The position numbers and the translations under genes are program-made. From Bacteroidota bacterium (lineage in GTDB: Bacteria; Bacteroidota; Bacteroidia; Bacteroidales; Marinifilaceae), in the NCBI GenBank assembly GCA_023400335.1, contig JAEXFF010000175.1:1-5739 (forward strand): a stretch of DNA of 5,739 nucleotides, read 5' to 3'. Positions 1 to 5,739 of this stretch are shown one piece after another. The notes beneath the pieces were generated by a model that was not told the origin of the DNA, searched no databases, and saw only the letters and a list, made by a program, of their open reading frames with translations. Position 1 is the first letter of the stretch. The number at the start of each line of letters is the position of its first letter.

Positions 1-398
1 AACTGAAACAGGATATCCGAATTGTCCGAAGATAAAATGGTGATTGCAAAAGTAATCAGCGTGAGTACACCCCATATCGCCGCTCCGAAACCCAGGCGTT
101 TCCAGTCAAATTTCGAACGACCGGTGACAATGTCCAGATAATTTTTTTTTTGCAGGAACCGAATGCAGGTGAACAAAGCTACAAAGCCACCTGCAAAAGT
201 GAATAAAGTAAGGGCAAGACCGGTATTTGTGGACGTCAGGGGACCGATATTTCCTTGCATGGCTGCTTCCGGGTTTTGTATCAGCAGATACAGAGCCAGC
301 GGCAGACTTGCTATTTGTATGGCAACGAAGACAATGAGAAGGGTAAGGACATACAATGTCCAGTTATTCCTTCCTTTATAAGCTTTTTCCAGAAACAT
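1..398 (-). CDS. Probable CPBP-family (CAAX protease-like) membrane protein, N-terminal part
   Basis: This reading frame starts at the ATG at 398-396 and stays open to the left edge, giving the first 132 residues; the C-terminus is outside the window. It begins MFLEKAYKGRNNW and has three hydrophobic stretches, about residues 13-40, 59-82 and 103-122. A basic segment with the pattern KFDWKR (residues 96-101) leads into the third. This layout, a K-G-x-N-[ND]-W N-terminus followed by a [KR]-x-DWKR segment, matches my memory of Bacteroidales CPBP intramembrane metalloproteases. The catalytic motifs of that family (EExxxR and later His residues) would lie downstream and cannot be checked, so enzyme activity is inference. 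The start lies 18 nt after the ftsK stop, with no terminator between, so co-transcription with ftsK is likely. No clear Shine-Dalgarno sequence is seen, which is normal in Bacteroidota. A ten-A run falls in codons 83-86. An unrelated polytopic membrane protein is the alternative. Confidence 0.68.
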   Translation of the reverse strand, partial: MFLEKAYKGRNNWTLYVLTLLIVFVAIQIASLPLALYLLIQNPEAAMQGNIGPLTSTNTGLALTLFTFAGGFVALFTCIRFLQKKNYLDIVTGRSKFDWKRLGFGAAIWGVLTLITFAITILSSDNSDILFQ

Positions 399-416
399 GG
401 TATTGGATTTAAAAAG

Positions 417-2972
417 TTAAAATTTATCTCCTAAGTTTTTTAATAATAATTCCAGGCTATATTCGTCTGCTACCAGCACCTGGCGGGCTTTACTTCCTTC
501 GAAAGGACCGACAATTCCGGCGGCTTCCAGCTGGTCTACAATACGTCCGGCCCGGTTATAACCGATGGAAAAGCGGCGCTGGATAGAAGAAGTGGAGCCT
601 TGCTGAGAATTGACAACTAGTTTGGCTGCTTCTTCAAATAAAGGGTCTTTTACGCCCAGATCAGCTTCCTGAATACTCGTGTTACCCTCATTTTCGGGGA
701 TATATTCCGGTAATGCAAACGCAGAAGGATAGGATTGCTGGGAAGCTATAAAATGAGTGACAGCGTCGATCTCGGGAGTATCGACAAAGGCACATTGTAC
801 ACGCGTCATTTCGTTTCCTACAGAGATTAACAAATCTCCGCGCCCGATCAGTTGGTTGGCTCCGGGGGAATCCAGAATAGTACGGGAGTCGATCATAGAA
901 GCTACTTTAAAAGCAATACGGGCCGGAAAGTTTGCTTTAATGACACCTGTAATAATATTGGTGGAAGGGCGTTGTGTAGCAATGATCATGTGTATTCCTA
1001 CGGCCCGTGCTAATTGGGCTATCCGGGCGATTGGCTGCTCTACATCTTTCCCTGCAGTCATAATCAGGTCGGCGAATTCATCCACGACGACAACAATATA
1101 AGGCAGGTATTTATGTCCTTTGGAAGGGTTAAGCTGACGTTTTACAAATTTTTCATTGTATTCTTTAATATTCCGGACCTGGGCCTCTTTTAACAGATTA
1201 TATCGGTTGTCCATTTCGATACAAAGAGAATTGAGGGTATTGATCACTTTAGAGGTTTCCGTAATAATTGCATCTTCTTCGTCGGGCAGTTTTGCCAGAA
1301 AATGTTTTTCAATAATCGAATAGATACTCAGTTCTACTTTTTTAGGGTCGACCATCACAAATTTTAACTGGGAAGGATGCTTCTTATACAGGAGAGAAGT
1401 GATGATGGCATTTAACCCGACGGATTTACCTTGACCGGTTGCTCCTGCTACTAACAAATGAGGCATTTTAGCCAGATCGAAAGTATAGGTTTCGTTTGAG
1501 ATGGTACGTCCTAAAGCTACCGGCAGGGCATATTTGGATTCCTGGAATTTTTTGGATGCCAGTATTCCCCGCATGGAAACGATTTCCGGATTTTGGTTCG
1601 GGACTTCTATACCGATTGTGCCTGCACCGGGAATGGGGGCTATAATACGGATACCTAAAGCAGCGAGACTTAATGCGATATCGTCTTCCAAATTTTTGAT
1701 CTTGGAAATTTTAACGCCTGGAGCCGGAATAATTTCGTAAAGGGTGACAGTCGGACCAATCGTAGCTTTTATTTTGACAATTTCAATCTTGTAATTTCTG
1801 AGTGTTTCGACAATCTTATTTTTATTTTCGTCCAATTCATTTTGAGTTACCTTTGGGTTTCCGCTAGAGTGTTCTTCCAGCAGGTCGAGGGTCGGGTAAC
1901 AATAATGTGATAAGTCGAGAGTGGGGTCATAGTCCTCTTCCGGTTGCAGGTTCTTATTGACCGTTTCCTCTTTCTTTTCGTTGTTAATAGTGAGTTCTAC
2001 ATTTTCTTTTTCTCCGTTTTTTCCCGGGTCGTTAAAAGATAAGTCTTCCGGTTGTTCTTCCGTAGGAACAGTTTTGTGAAACATATTCAGTTCTGTCGGG
2101 AATTCTATATCTATGGTAGAAATGGAAGAGGACGGTATATCCTCCGTTGTTTCCTCCTTTATCCTGATAAAGTCTTTACCGGGATTGAACTCCTCCTCTA
2201 TAGTAATGACCGGCGGGAAGATATTGTTTTCTTCGTTTTTTTCTTTAGGGTCAGTTGTGTTCTGCTTTTCATTGTTGTCATCGGTTTCCGTATTTTCGCC
2301 GGCTTTAGCAATTTCTGAAACCTTTTCCGGTTTTCGGGGGATAAGGTTTTTGATACAAAGGACACATTTAGCGAAGGCTTTTTCAAATCCGAAGAACAGA
2401 AGAATGGCAAAAGTCAGTATAAGCAGGAAAAATGTTCCGATTCCGCCGATCAGGGAATTAAGCCATTGAGTGACAAAATATCCGTGTGCTCCCCCCGGAT
2501 AGAGATAAGATCTTTTTAAATCCAGCAGCGAATAAAATAAATCGGAAATATAACCTAAAAATAAAGAGAGCCATATTATGAACACAATGCCGAAAAAAAT
2601 CTTTTTCGGATAAGCGGTAATTTTTTTCCCTGCAATTTGAATACCAGATAGAATCAGCAGATAACAAAAGATAAAAGAAGATATGCCAAACCATCGGTTG
2701 ATCAGCAGGTCCGACCACCAGGCTCCCAGCGTACCGGCCGGATTTCCGGCTGTGATTTCCGGGTTACTGACTATTTGCCGGAGTCCTTTATCAATAAGGC
2801 TTTGATCGATTCCTCCGGTAAAAAAGAAGCCGATAAAAGAAAATAATAGATAAAGGGAAAATAATATTAAAGCCATCCCCATAATAAAACGGGTACGGGG
2901 TTCTTTTAAAAATGACAAGGCGGATTCGGACTGTTTTTTTTCATAAGCCCGTCGATTTATACTTTTTTTCAT
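417..2972 (-). CDS. ftsK: DNA translocase FtsK (FtsK/SpoIIIE family), complete
   Basis: This is a complete 851-residue septal DNA pump, which couples chromosome segregation and dimer resolution to cell division. The N-terminus has four predicted membrane helices at about residues 29-52, 95-114, 124-150 and 172-197. An acidic, low-complexity cytoplasmic linker (about 215-370) follows, ending in two PTLDL motifs. The alpha/beta motor spans about 380-740. Its Walker A is GATGQGKS at 510-517, Walker B is the hydrophobic strand ending D631-E632, and ATQRPS at 665-670 is the usual post-Walker B segment. The C-terminal winged-helix gamma domain (about 776-835, with QRRFSIGYNRAGRIVDQLE) is the part that reads polar DNA motifs (KOPS in E. 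coli) and contacts XerD. The linker is far shorter than that of E. coli FtsK (1329 residues), as is usual in Bacteroidota. The ATG at 2972 precedes a basic MKKSINRR start before helix 1, and no better start is seen. All motifs are intact. Confidence 0.97.
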   Translation of the reverse strand: MKKSINRRAYEKKQSESALSFLKEPRTRFIMGMALILFSLYLLFSFIGFFFTGGIDQSLIDKGLRQIVSNPEITAGNPAGTLGAWWSDLLINRWFGISSFIFCYLLILSGIQIAGKKITAYPKKIFFGIVFIIWLSLFLGYISDLFYSLLDLKRSYLYPGGAHGYFVTQWLNSLIGGIGTFFLLILTFAILLFFGFEKAFAKCVLCIKNLIPRKPEKVSEIAKAGENTETDDNNEKQNTTDPKEKNEENNIFPPVITIEEEFNPGKDFIRIKEETTEDIPSSSISTIDIEFPTELNMFHKTVPTEEQPEDLSFNDPGKNGEKENVELTINNEKKEETVNKNLQPEEDYDPTLDLSHYCYPTLDLLEEHSSGNPKVTQNELDENKNKIVETLRNYKIEIVKIKATIGPTVTLYEIIPAPGVKISKIKNLEDDIALSLAALGIRIIAPIPGAGTIGIEVPNQNPEIVSMRGILASKKFQESKYALPVALGRTISNETYTFDLAKMPHLLVAGATGQGKSVGLNAIITSLLYKKHPSQLKFVMVDPKKVELSIYSIIEKHFLAKLPDEEDAIITETSKVINTLNSLCIEMDNRYNLLKEAQVRNIKEYNEKFVKRQLNPSKGHKYLPYIVVVVDEFADLIMTAGKDVEQPIARIAQLARAVGIHMIIATQRPSTNIITGVIKANFPARIAFKVASMIDSRTILDSPGANQLIGRGDLLISVGNEMTRVQCAFVDTPEIDAVTHFIASQQSYPSAFALPEYIPENEGNTSIQEADLGVKDPLFEEAAKLVVNSQQGSTSSIQRRFSIGYNRAGRIVDQLEAAGIVGPFEGSKARQVLVADEYSLELLLKNLGDKF

Positions 2973-2992
2973 TCGTAAACGCTTCTCTAAGG

Positions 2993-3000
2993 TAAAGGTA
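2993..3000 (-). promoter_or_regulatory. Weak candidate -7 promoter element for ftsK
   Basis: On the minus strand this reads TACCTTTA, matching the Bacteroidota -7 consensus TAnnTTTG at all fixed positions but the last. It lies 20 nt before the ftsK start, which would give a short leader. The -33 region is AT-rich, with only a TTTTAG-like match to TTTG. One mismatch in an AT-rich gap is weak evidence. Confidence 0.3.
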
Positions 3001-3073
3001 ATAATATAAATATCTTATACTAAAATACTTAATAAAATGGAATAAGAATTTGCCAGATTTCAATTTTGCCTTT

Positions 3074-3081
3074 GCAAGATA
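3074..3081 (-). promoter_or_regulatory. Alternative candidate -7 promoter element for ftsK
   Basis: On the minus strand this reads TATCTTGC, one mismatch from TAnnTTTG, within TTTGTATCTTGCAAAG, which resembles many Bacteroidales promoters. Use of this site would give ftsK a leader of roughly 95 nt. The -33 position would then fall inside the heptad repeat at 3091-3118. It competes with the element at 2993-3000, and the sequence alone does not decide between them. Confidence 0.27.
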
Positions 3082-3090
3082 CAAATTAAT

Positions 3091-3118
3091 TGAAAACTGA
3101 AAATTGAAAACTGAAAAT
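3091..3118. repeat. Four tandem heptads, TGAAAA[C/T], upstream of ftsK
   Basis: Four perfect 7-bp units follow one another, alternating TGAAAAC, TGAAAAT, TGAAAAC and TGAAAAT, so the array can also be read as two copies of a 14-mer. It lies in the gap between ftsK and copy A of the acyl-CoA synthetase, 118 bp before the ftsK start. Similar A-rich GAAAAxT strings are, from memory, common between genes in Bacteroidales. No function is known to me. The 7-bp period is not in phase with the DNA helix, though the evenly placed A-tracts could bend the DNA. Confidence 0.85.
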
Positions 3119-3176
3119 TATTTTGTGAAAGGGGAGAAGAATCTTAAAATTATACCCAGGTATTTCTTTGTTCTGG

Positions 3177-3212
3177 CATTTACCGAAAAAGAAAATTCTT
3201 TTTCAGTAAATG
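3177..3212 (-). terminator. 17-bp hairpin after acyl-CoA synthetase copy A, probable terminator or 3'-end structure
   Basis: Two 17-nt arms (3177-3193 and 3196-3212) are inverted repeats separated by only two bases. The one imperfect position, 3184 against 3205, is C-A on the plus strand but G-U in RNA copied from the minus strand, so the stem pairs fully only in the minus-strand transcript. It begins 30 nt after the copy A stop codon. The stem is AT-rich, and no U-tract follows (the sequence continues CCAGAACAAAG), so it is not a textbook intrinsic terminator. An RNA-stabilising or processing hairpin is the alternative. Confidence 0.6.
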
Positions 3213-3242
3213 GAGAAAGCTTACTTGAGTACAATATAAAAA

Positions 3243-4889
3243 TTATTGGTAGAGAAATCGCTTTATACTTCTTTTCGGTGTTTTTTCAAATTCTTCATTG
3301 TAAATTTTGATTTTAGAGATTTGGCTGTAGGCCGGTAATTGCTGGTTTAACTGTTTGAGATTTTCATCCATGATTTTCTGTAAATCATTTTCATGGATGC
3401 GATCGTTACCGGCAGCTTCAAAATCGGGATAAACAAGTGCTATCAATTTTCCTTCTTGTTCGATGACAATGGATTCTGTAACATAGATCATATTATTCAG
3501 TTTATCTTCGATTTCTTCCGGGTATATGTTTTGTCCGCTGGGACCTAATAACATATTTTTACTGCGTCCTTTAATGAAAAGGTTACCTTCTGCATCAATC
3601 AAACCAAGATCGCCCGTATGCAACCAACCGTCCTCGTCGATGGCTGCAGCTGTCGCTTCCGGATTTTTATAATACCCTTTCATAACACAATCCCCTTTTG
3701 CCATAATTTCTCCTACGATATGCTGGGGATCTTCAGAATCGATTTTTAATTGTACCCGGTTAACCGCTTTCCCGCAGGAACCCTGACGAAAATACTTCCA
3801 GTCTTCATAACTTAAAAGAGGCCCGCATTCCGTCATTCCGTATCCTACCGTATAGGGAAAATGAATGGATCTCAGGAAATTTTCCACTTCTTTATTCAAG
3901 GCTGCACCTCCGATAATCAGTTGCTTGAATTTACCGCCTAAAGCGTCCATGAGTTTTTGGCGGATGGTATCCCTGATTTTATCATTGATAACCGGTATAT
4001 TCATTAACAGGCGGATATGCGGCTTTTCAATGGCCGGAAATATTTTTTTCCGTATAATTTTTTCGATGATTAACGGTACGGTAATAATTAAATCCGGTTT
4101 TACCTCTGCAAAAGCATCTGCGATGATTTTGGGGGAGGGAGTGCGGGAAAGGAAATGAATATGCGTTCCGTTTACAAACTGATAGATAAATTCGAAGGCC
4201 AGTCCGTACATGTGTGCCATCGGTAACATGCATACGATTTGTTCCCCCGGATTATAACCCAATACTTCAATACCGAATTTCATATTCGTCCACAGACTCC
4301 GGTAGGGAAGCATGACCCCTTTTGAAAAACTGGTTGTACCGGATGTGTAATTGATAACTGCCAGGTCTTCCAGACAATCGTATTCATATTTTACGTTTTC
4401 AGCCTGGAAGCGTTCAGGGTATTTTTTGCCGAACAATTCATTTAAACGTTCCCGGGCTTCTGTCAGGGATTTTTTATTCGAATGCCGTAAAGAATAGTCT
4501 TCAATACGTAGGATACCATCCAAACCGGGCATTGCATTTTCGTCTAAATTTTCCCATACAATATCCCCGGCAAAGAGAAGACGGGCTTCTGAATGATTGA
4601 CAATATGGTGAATATTGTCCGGTTTGAATTCATTTAAAATGGGAACAGCCACAGCCCCATAAGTCAGGGTGGCTAAAAAAGCGATTCCCCAGCTTGACAT
4701 ATTGCGGCTGCATAAAGCAATTTTATCGCCTTTTTTAATACCGCTATGTTCAAAAAGAATATGTAATTTTTCGATTTTCCGGGCGACATCTTTATAGGAA
4801 GAAGTAGCCCCCTTAAAGTCGGTAAGAGAAGGTCTGTCCCAATTCTTTTTTATACTTTCTTCAATGTATTGTATAAAGTTTTCTTCCAT
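3243..4889 (-). CDS. AMP-forming acyl-CoA synthetase (long-chain fatty acid-CoA ligase type), copy A, complete
   Basis: This 548-residue ANL-superfamily enzyme should activate a carboxylic acid, probably a fatty acid, with ATP to an acyl-adenylate and then to acyl-CoA, in the cytosol or at the inner membrane face. The large N-terminal domain holds the phosphate loop YTSGTTSFSKG (181-191) and the YGMTECGP motif (350-357), where T353 and E354 contact ATP and magnesium. HTGDLG (424-429) supplies the ribose-binding D427, and GRSKNMLLGPSG (441-452) forms the hinge region. The C-terminal lid ends TPKRSIKR, with K543 the likely catalytic lysine. The length is close to E. coli FadD (561). The loop is unusual in having Ser187 where the family normally has Gly. 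No signal peptide or membrane helix is seen. The start at 4889 precedes an N-terminus (MEENFIQYIEESI) typical of Bacteroidales relatives and sits just after a good promoter element. The substrate is not determined; copy B upstream is a paralog. Confidence 0.93.
   Translation of the reverse strand: MEENFIQYIEESIKKNWDRPSLTDFKGATSSYKDVARKIEKLHILFEHSGIKKGDKIALCSRNMSSWGIAFLATLTYGAVAVPILNEFKPDNIHHIVNHSEARLLFAGDIVWENLDENAMPGLDGILRIEDYSLRHSNKKSLTEARERLNELFGKKYPERFQAENVKYEYDCLEDLAVINYTSGTTSFSKGVMLPYRSLWTNMKFGIEVLGYNPGEQIVCMLPMAHMYGLAFEFIYQFVNGTHIHFLSRTPSPKIIADAFAEVKPDLIITVPLIIEKIIRKKIFPAIEKPHIRLLMNIPVINDKIRDTIRQKLMDALGGKFKQLIIGGAALNKEVENFLRSIHFPYTVGYGMTECGPLLSYEDWKYFRQGSCGKAVNRVQLKIDSEDPQHIVGEIMAKGDCVMKGYYKNPEATAAAIDEDGWLHTGDLGLIDAEGNLFIKGRSKNMLLGPSGQNIYPEEIEDKLNNMIYVTESIVIEQEGKLIALVYPDFEAAGNDRIHENDLQKIMDENLKQLNQQLPAYSQISKIKIYNEEFEKTPKRSIKRFLYQ
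3268..3298. repeat. 31-bp exact direct repeat, unit 1 (end of copy A)
   Basis: These 31 bases are identical to 5105-5135 and encode the EEFEKTPKRS part of the C-terminal lid in copy A. The repeat comes from the gene duplication, not from a mobile element. It is a conspicuous block of perfect DNA identity within genes that are only about 70% identical in protein, and its units are 1837 bp apart in the same orientation. Confidence 0.85.
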
Positions 4890-4909
4890 GATGATTTATT
4901 TAGCGGTCT

Positions 4910-4917
4910 CAAATATA
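4910..4917 (-). promoter_or_regulatory. Bacteroidota-type -7 promoter element for acyl-CoA synthetase copy A
   Basis: On the minus strand this reads TATATTTG, an exact match to the Bacteroidota sigma-ABfr -7 consensus TAnnTTTG. It ends 20 nt before the copy A start, so the leader would be short, roughly 10-15 nt and A-rich (CTAAATAAATC), without a Shine-Dalgarno sequence. The -33 TTTG is not clear at the expected distance. The terminator-like hairpin on its other side suggests that copy A is transcribed separately from copy B. Confidence 0.6.
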
Positions 4918-5015
4918 ACTCTTTATACATTAATACGGAAGGAAAACAGGAAATTTAGGTTTTATATAGGAAGGATAAAGAAAAGTGAGGAAAGTAAATA
5001 AAAATTATAGAATTA

Positions 5016-5060
5016 AAGTAAAGTCAAACGAGAATACTGAATCTTTTGTTGACTTTACTT
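5016..5060 (-). terminator. Probable intrinsic terminator after acyl-CoA synthetase copy B
   Basis: Perfect 12-nt inverted arms lie at 5016-5027 (AAGTAAAGTCAA) and 5049-5060, with a 21-nt loop. The structure begins 19 nt after the copy B stop codon. On the minus strand the stem is followed by TAATTCTATAATTTTTATTT, a U-rich tail. The stem is AT-rich and the loop long, so efficiency is uncertain, but position and tail both fit termination of copy B transcription before the copy A promoter. Confidence 0.6.
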
Positions 5061-5079
5061 ATTTATCTGTATTTCAGAA

Positions 5080-5739
5080 TTATTGATATAAATATCGTTT
5101 TATGCTTCTTTTCGGTGTTTTTTCAAATTCTTCATGCCGGATGCGGATTCTGCTGATCTGGCTGTATCCGGGGAGAATTTCATTGAGTTGTTTCCGGTTG
5201 TGGTCCAATTGTTTTGTCAGTGCTTCGTCTGAAAGTTTCGCGGCTTTCGCGGCCTCGAAGTCCGGGTAAATGAGGGCAACTAACTTTCCGTCTTGTTCAA
5301 TGACTAGGGATTCGGCCACAAAAGGCATGACATTTAATTTGTCTTCGATTTCTTCCGGATATATGTTTTGTCCACTGGGGCCTAATATCATATTTTTATT
5401 CCTGCCTTTGATATACAAGTAATTGTCTTTGTCCAGAATACCCAGGTCTCCTGTATGCAACCAGCCGTCTTCATCCAAAGCAGCAGCAGTTGCTTCCGGA
5501 TTTTTATAATATCCTTTCATTACATTGGTGCCCCGCACCAGGATTTCCCCTACGATCCGGTGAGGATCGGAAGAATCGATCTGTATCTCTATACGATCGA
5601 CAGCTTTTCCGCAGGAACCGAGACGGAAAGTCAGCCAATCGTCGAAAGAAATTCCGGGTCCGCATTCCGTCATTCCGTAACCTACTGTATAGGGGAAACG
5701 GATGTCTGCCAGAAAAGCTTCTACTTCATGATTTAAAGC
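5080..5739 (-). CDS. AMP-forming acyl-CoA synthetase, copy B, C-terminal part
   Basis: This frame is open from the right edge to the TAA at 5082-5080, giving 219 residues that correspond to residues 330-548 of copy A without any gap. The ATG at 5673 is internal (the Met of the YGMTECGP motif), not a start; the true N-terminus lies outside the window. Visible motifs, numbered within the fragment, are YGMTECGP (21-28), HTGDLG (95-100), GRNKNMILGPSG (112-123) and the lid ending TPKRSIKR (208-215), with K214 the likely catalytic lysine. I count 154 identities in 219 residues (about 70%) with copy A. Differences concentrate after the HTGDLG motif and in the lid around fragment residues 165-182. 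The ATP-binding loop and fatty-acid tunnel are not in view, so a difference in substrate from copy A cannot be judged. The visible part is intact, with no sign of decay. Confidence 0.92.
   Translation of the reverse strand, partial: ALNHEVEAFLADIRFPYTVGYGMTECGPGISFDDWLTFRLGSCGKAVDRIEIQIDSSDPHRIVGEILVRGTNVMKGYYKNPEATAAALDEDGWLHTGDLGILDKDNYLYIKGRNKNMILGPSGQNIYPEEIEDKLNVMPFVAESLVIEQDGKLVALIYPDFEAAKAAKLSDEALTKQLDHNRKQLNEILPGYSQISRIRIRHEEFEKTPKRSIKRYLYQ
5105..5135. repeat. 31-bp exact direct repeat, unit 2 (end of copy B)
   Basis: This is the partner of the block at 3268-3298, at the same codons of the paralogous synthetase. Recombination between the two units would delete the intervening copy A start, promoter and most of its coding sequence, leaving one fused synthetase gene ending in the copy A tail. 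Confidence 0.85.

Noticed and set aside
163..381. Plus-strand open frame of 72 codons
   Set aside because: It is antisense to the CPBP-like gene, whose translation shows clear membrane segments and a family-like pattern; the plus-strand product has no recognisable features.
2052..2469. Overlapping plus-strand open frames of 88 and 118 codons opposite the FtsK linker
   Set aside because: They lie antisense to the low-complexity linker and fourth membrane helix of ftsK. Their composition mirrors the biased ftsK codons, and no start signal or motif supports them.
2198..2718. Minus-strand open frames of 70 and 86 codons in another frame of ftsK
   Set aside because: They lie entirely within the intact ftsK gene, out of frame, and look like chance open frames in AT-rich membrane and linker codons.
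3104..3310. Plus-strand open frame of 68 codons in the ftsK-synthetase gap
   Set aside because: It starts with TTG inside the heptad repeat, runs through the hairpin and overlaps the end of the synthetase gene; there is no promoter or family resemblance.
3865..4233. Open frames on both strands within acyl-CoA synthetase copy A
   Set aside because: They overlap the core of a gene with continuous family motifs and have no features of their own.
5671..5673. ATG at 5673 as the start of a short 197-residue protein
   Set aside because: The frame continues upstream to the window edge with sequence matching copy A residue for residue, and the Met is part of the YGMTECGP motif.
1..5739. A novel defence, mobile or CRISPR-like system
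   Set aside because: I looked for repeat-spacer patterns, transposase motifs, terminal inverted repeats and tRNA-like folds and saw none; the genes are explained by known families.

Overview
This looks like a piece of a Bacteroidota chromosome, most likely from the order Bacteroidales. The evidence is a four-helix FtsK with the GATGQGKS P-loop and a PTLDL-containing linker, acyl-CoA synthetases that end in the EEFEKTPKRSIKR-F/Y-LYQ tail typical of that order, a TAnnTTTG-type promoter element, no clear Shine-Dalgarno sequences, and an A-rich heptad repeat between genes. The genus cannot be fixed from this window.

Every convincing gene lies on the minus strand, so the window reads from right to left. 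At 5739-5080 is the C-terminal 219 residues of an AMP-forming acyl-CoA synthetase (copy B), cut by the window edge. A likely terminator hairpin follows it, then a 190-bp gap with a good promoter element. At 4889-3243 is a complete second acyl-CoA synthetase of 548 residues (copy A). Hand alignment gives about 70% identity to copy B over the shared 219 residues, without gaps, so the two are tandem paralogs. A 17-bp hairpin follows copy A. The next 270-bp gap also holds a four-unit heptad repeat and weak promoter candidates for the next gene.

At 2972-417 is a complete ftsK (851 residues), the membrane-anchored DNA translocase for chromosome segregation at the septum. After only 18 nt, the N-terminal 132 residues of a multi-pass membrane protein begin at 398 and run off the left edge. 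This protein resembles the N-terminus of Bacteroidales CPBP (CAAX-protease-like) membrane proteins and is probably co-transcribed with ftsK.

Functionally the window is mostly housekeeping: fatty-acid activation twice over, then cell division/chromosome segregation and a probable membrane protease. I saw no mobile element, CRISPR array, RNA gene or defence system, and I do not believe an undescribed multi-gene system is visible here. The most notable points are the tandem synthetase duplication, a changed residue in the ATP-binding loop of copy A, a hairpin whose only imperfect pair becomes a G-U wobble in the minus-strand RNA, the heptad repeat upstream of ftsK, and an A10 run inside the CPBP-like gene.
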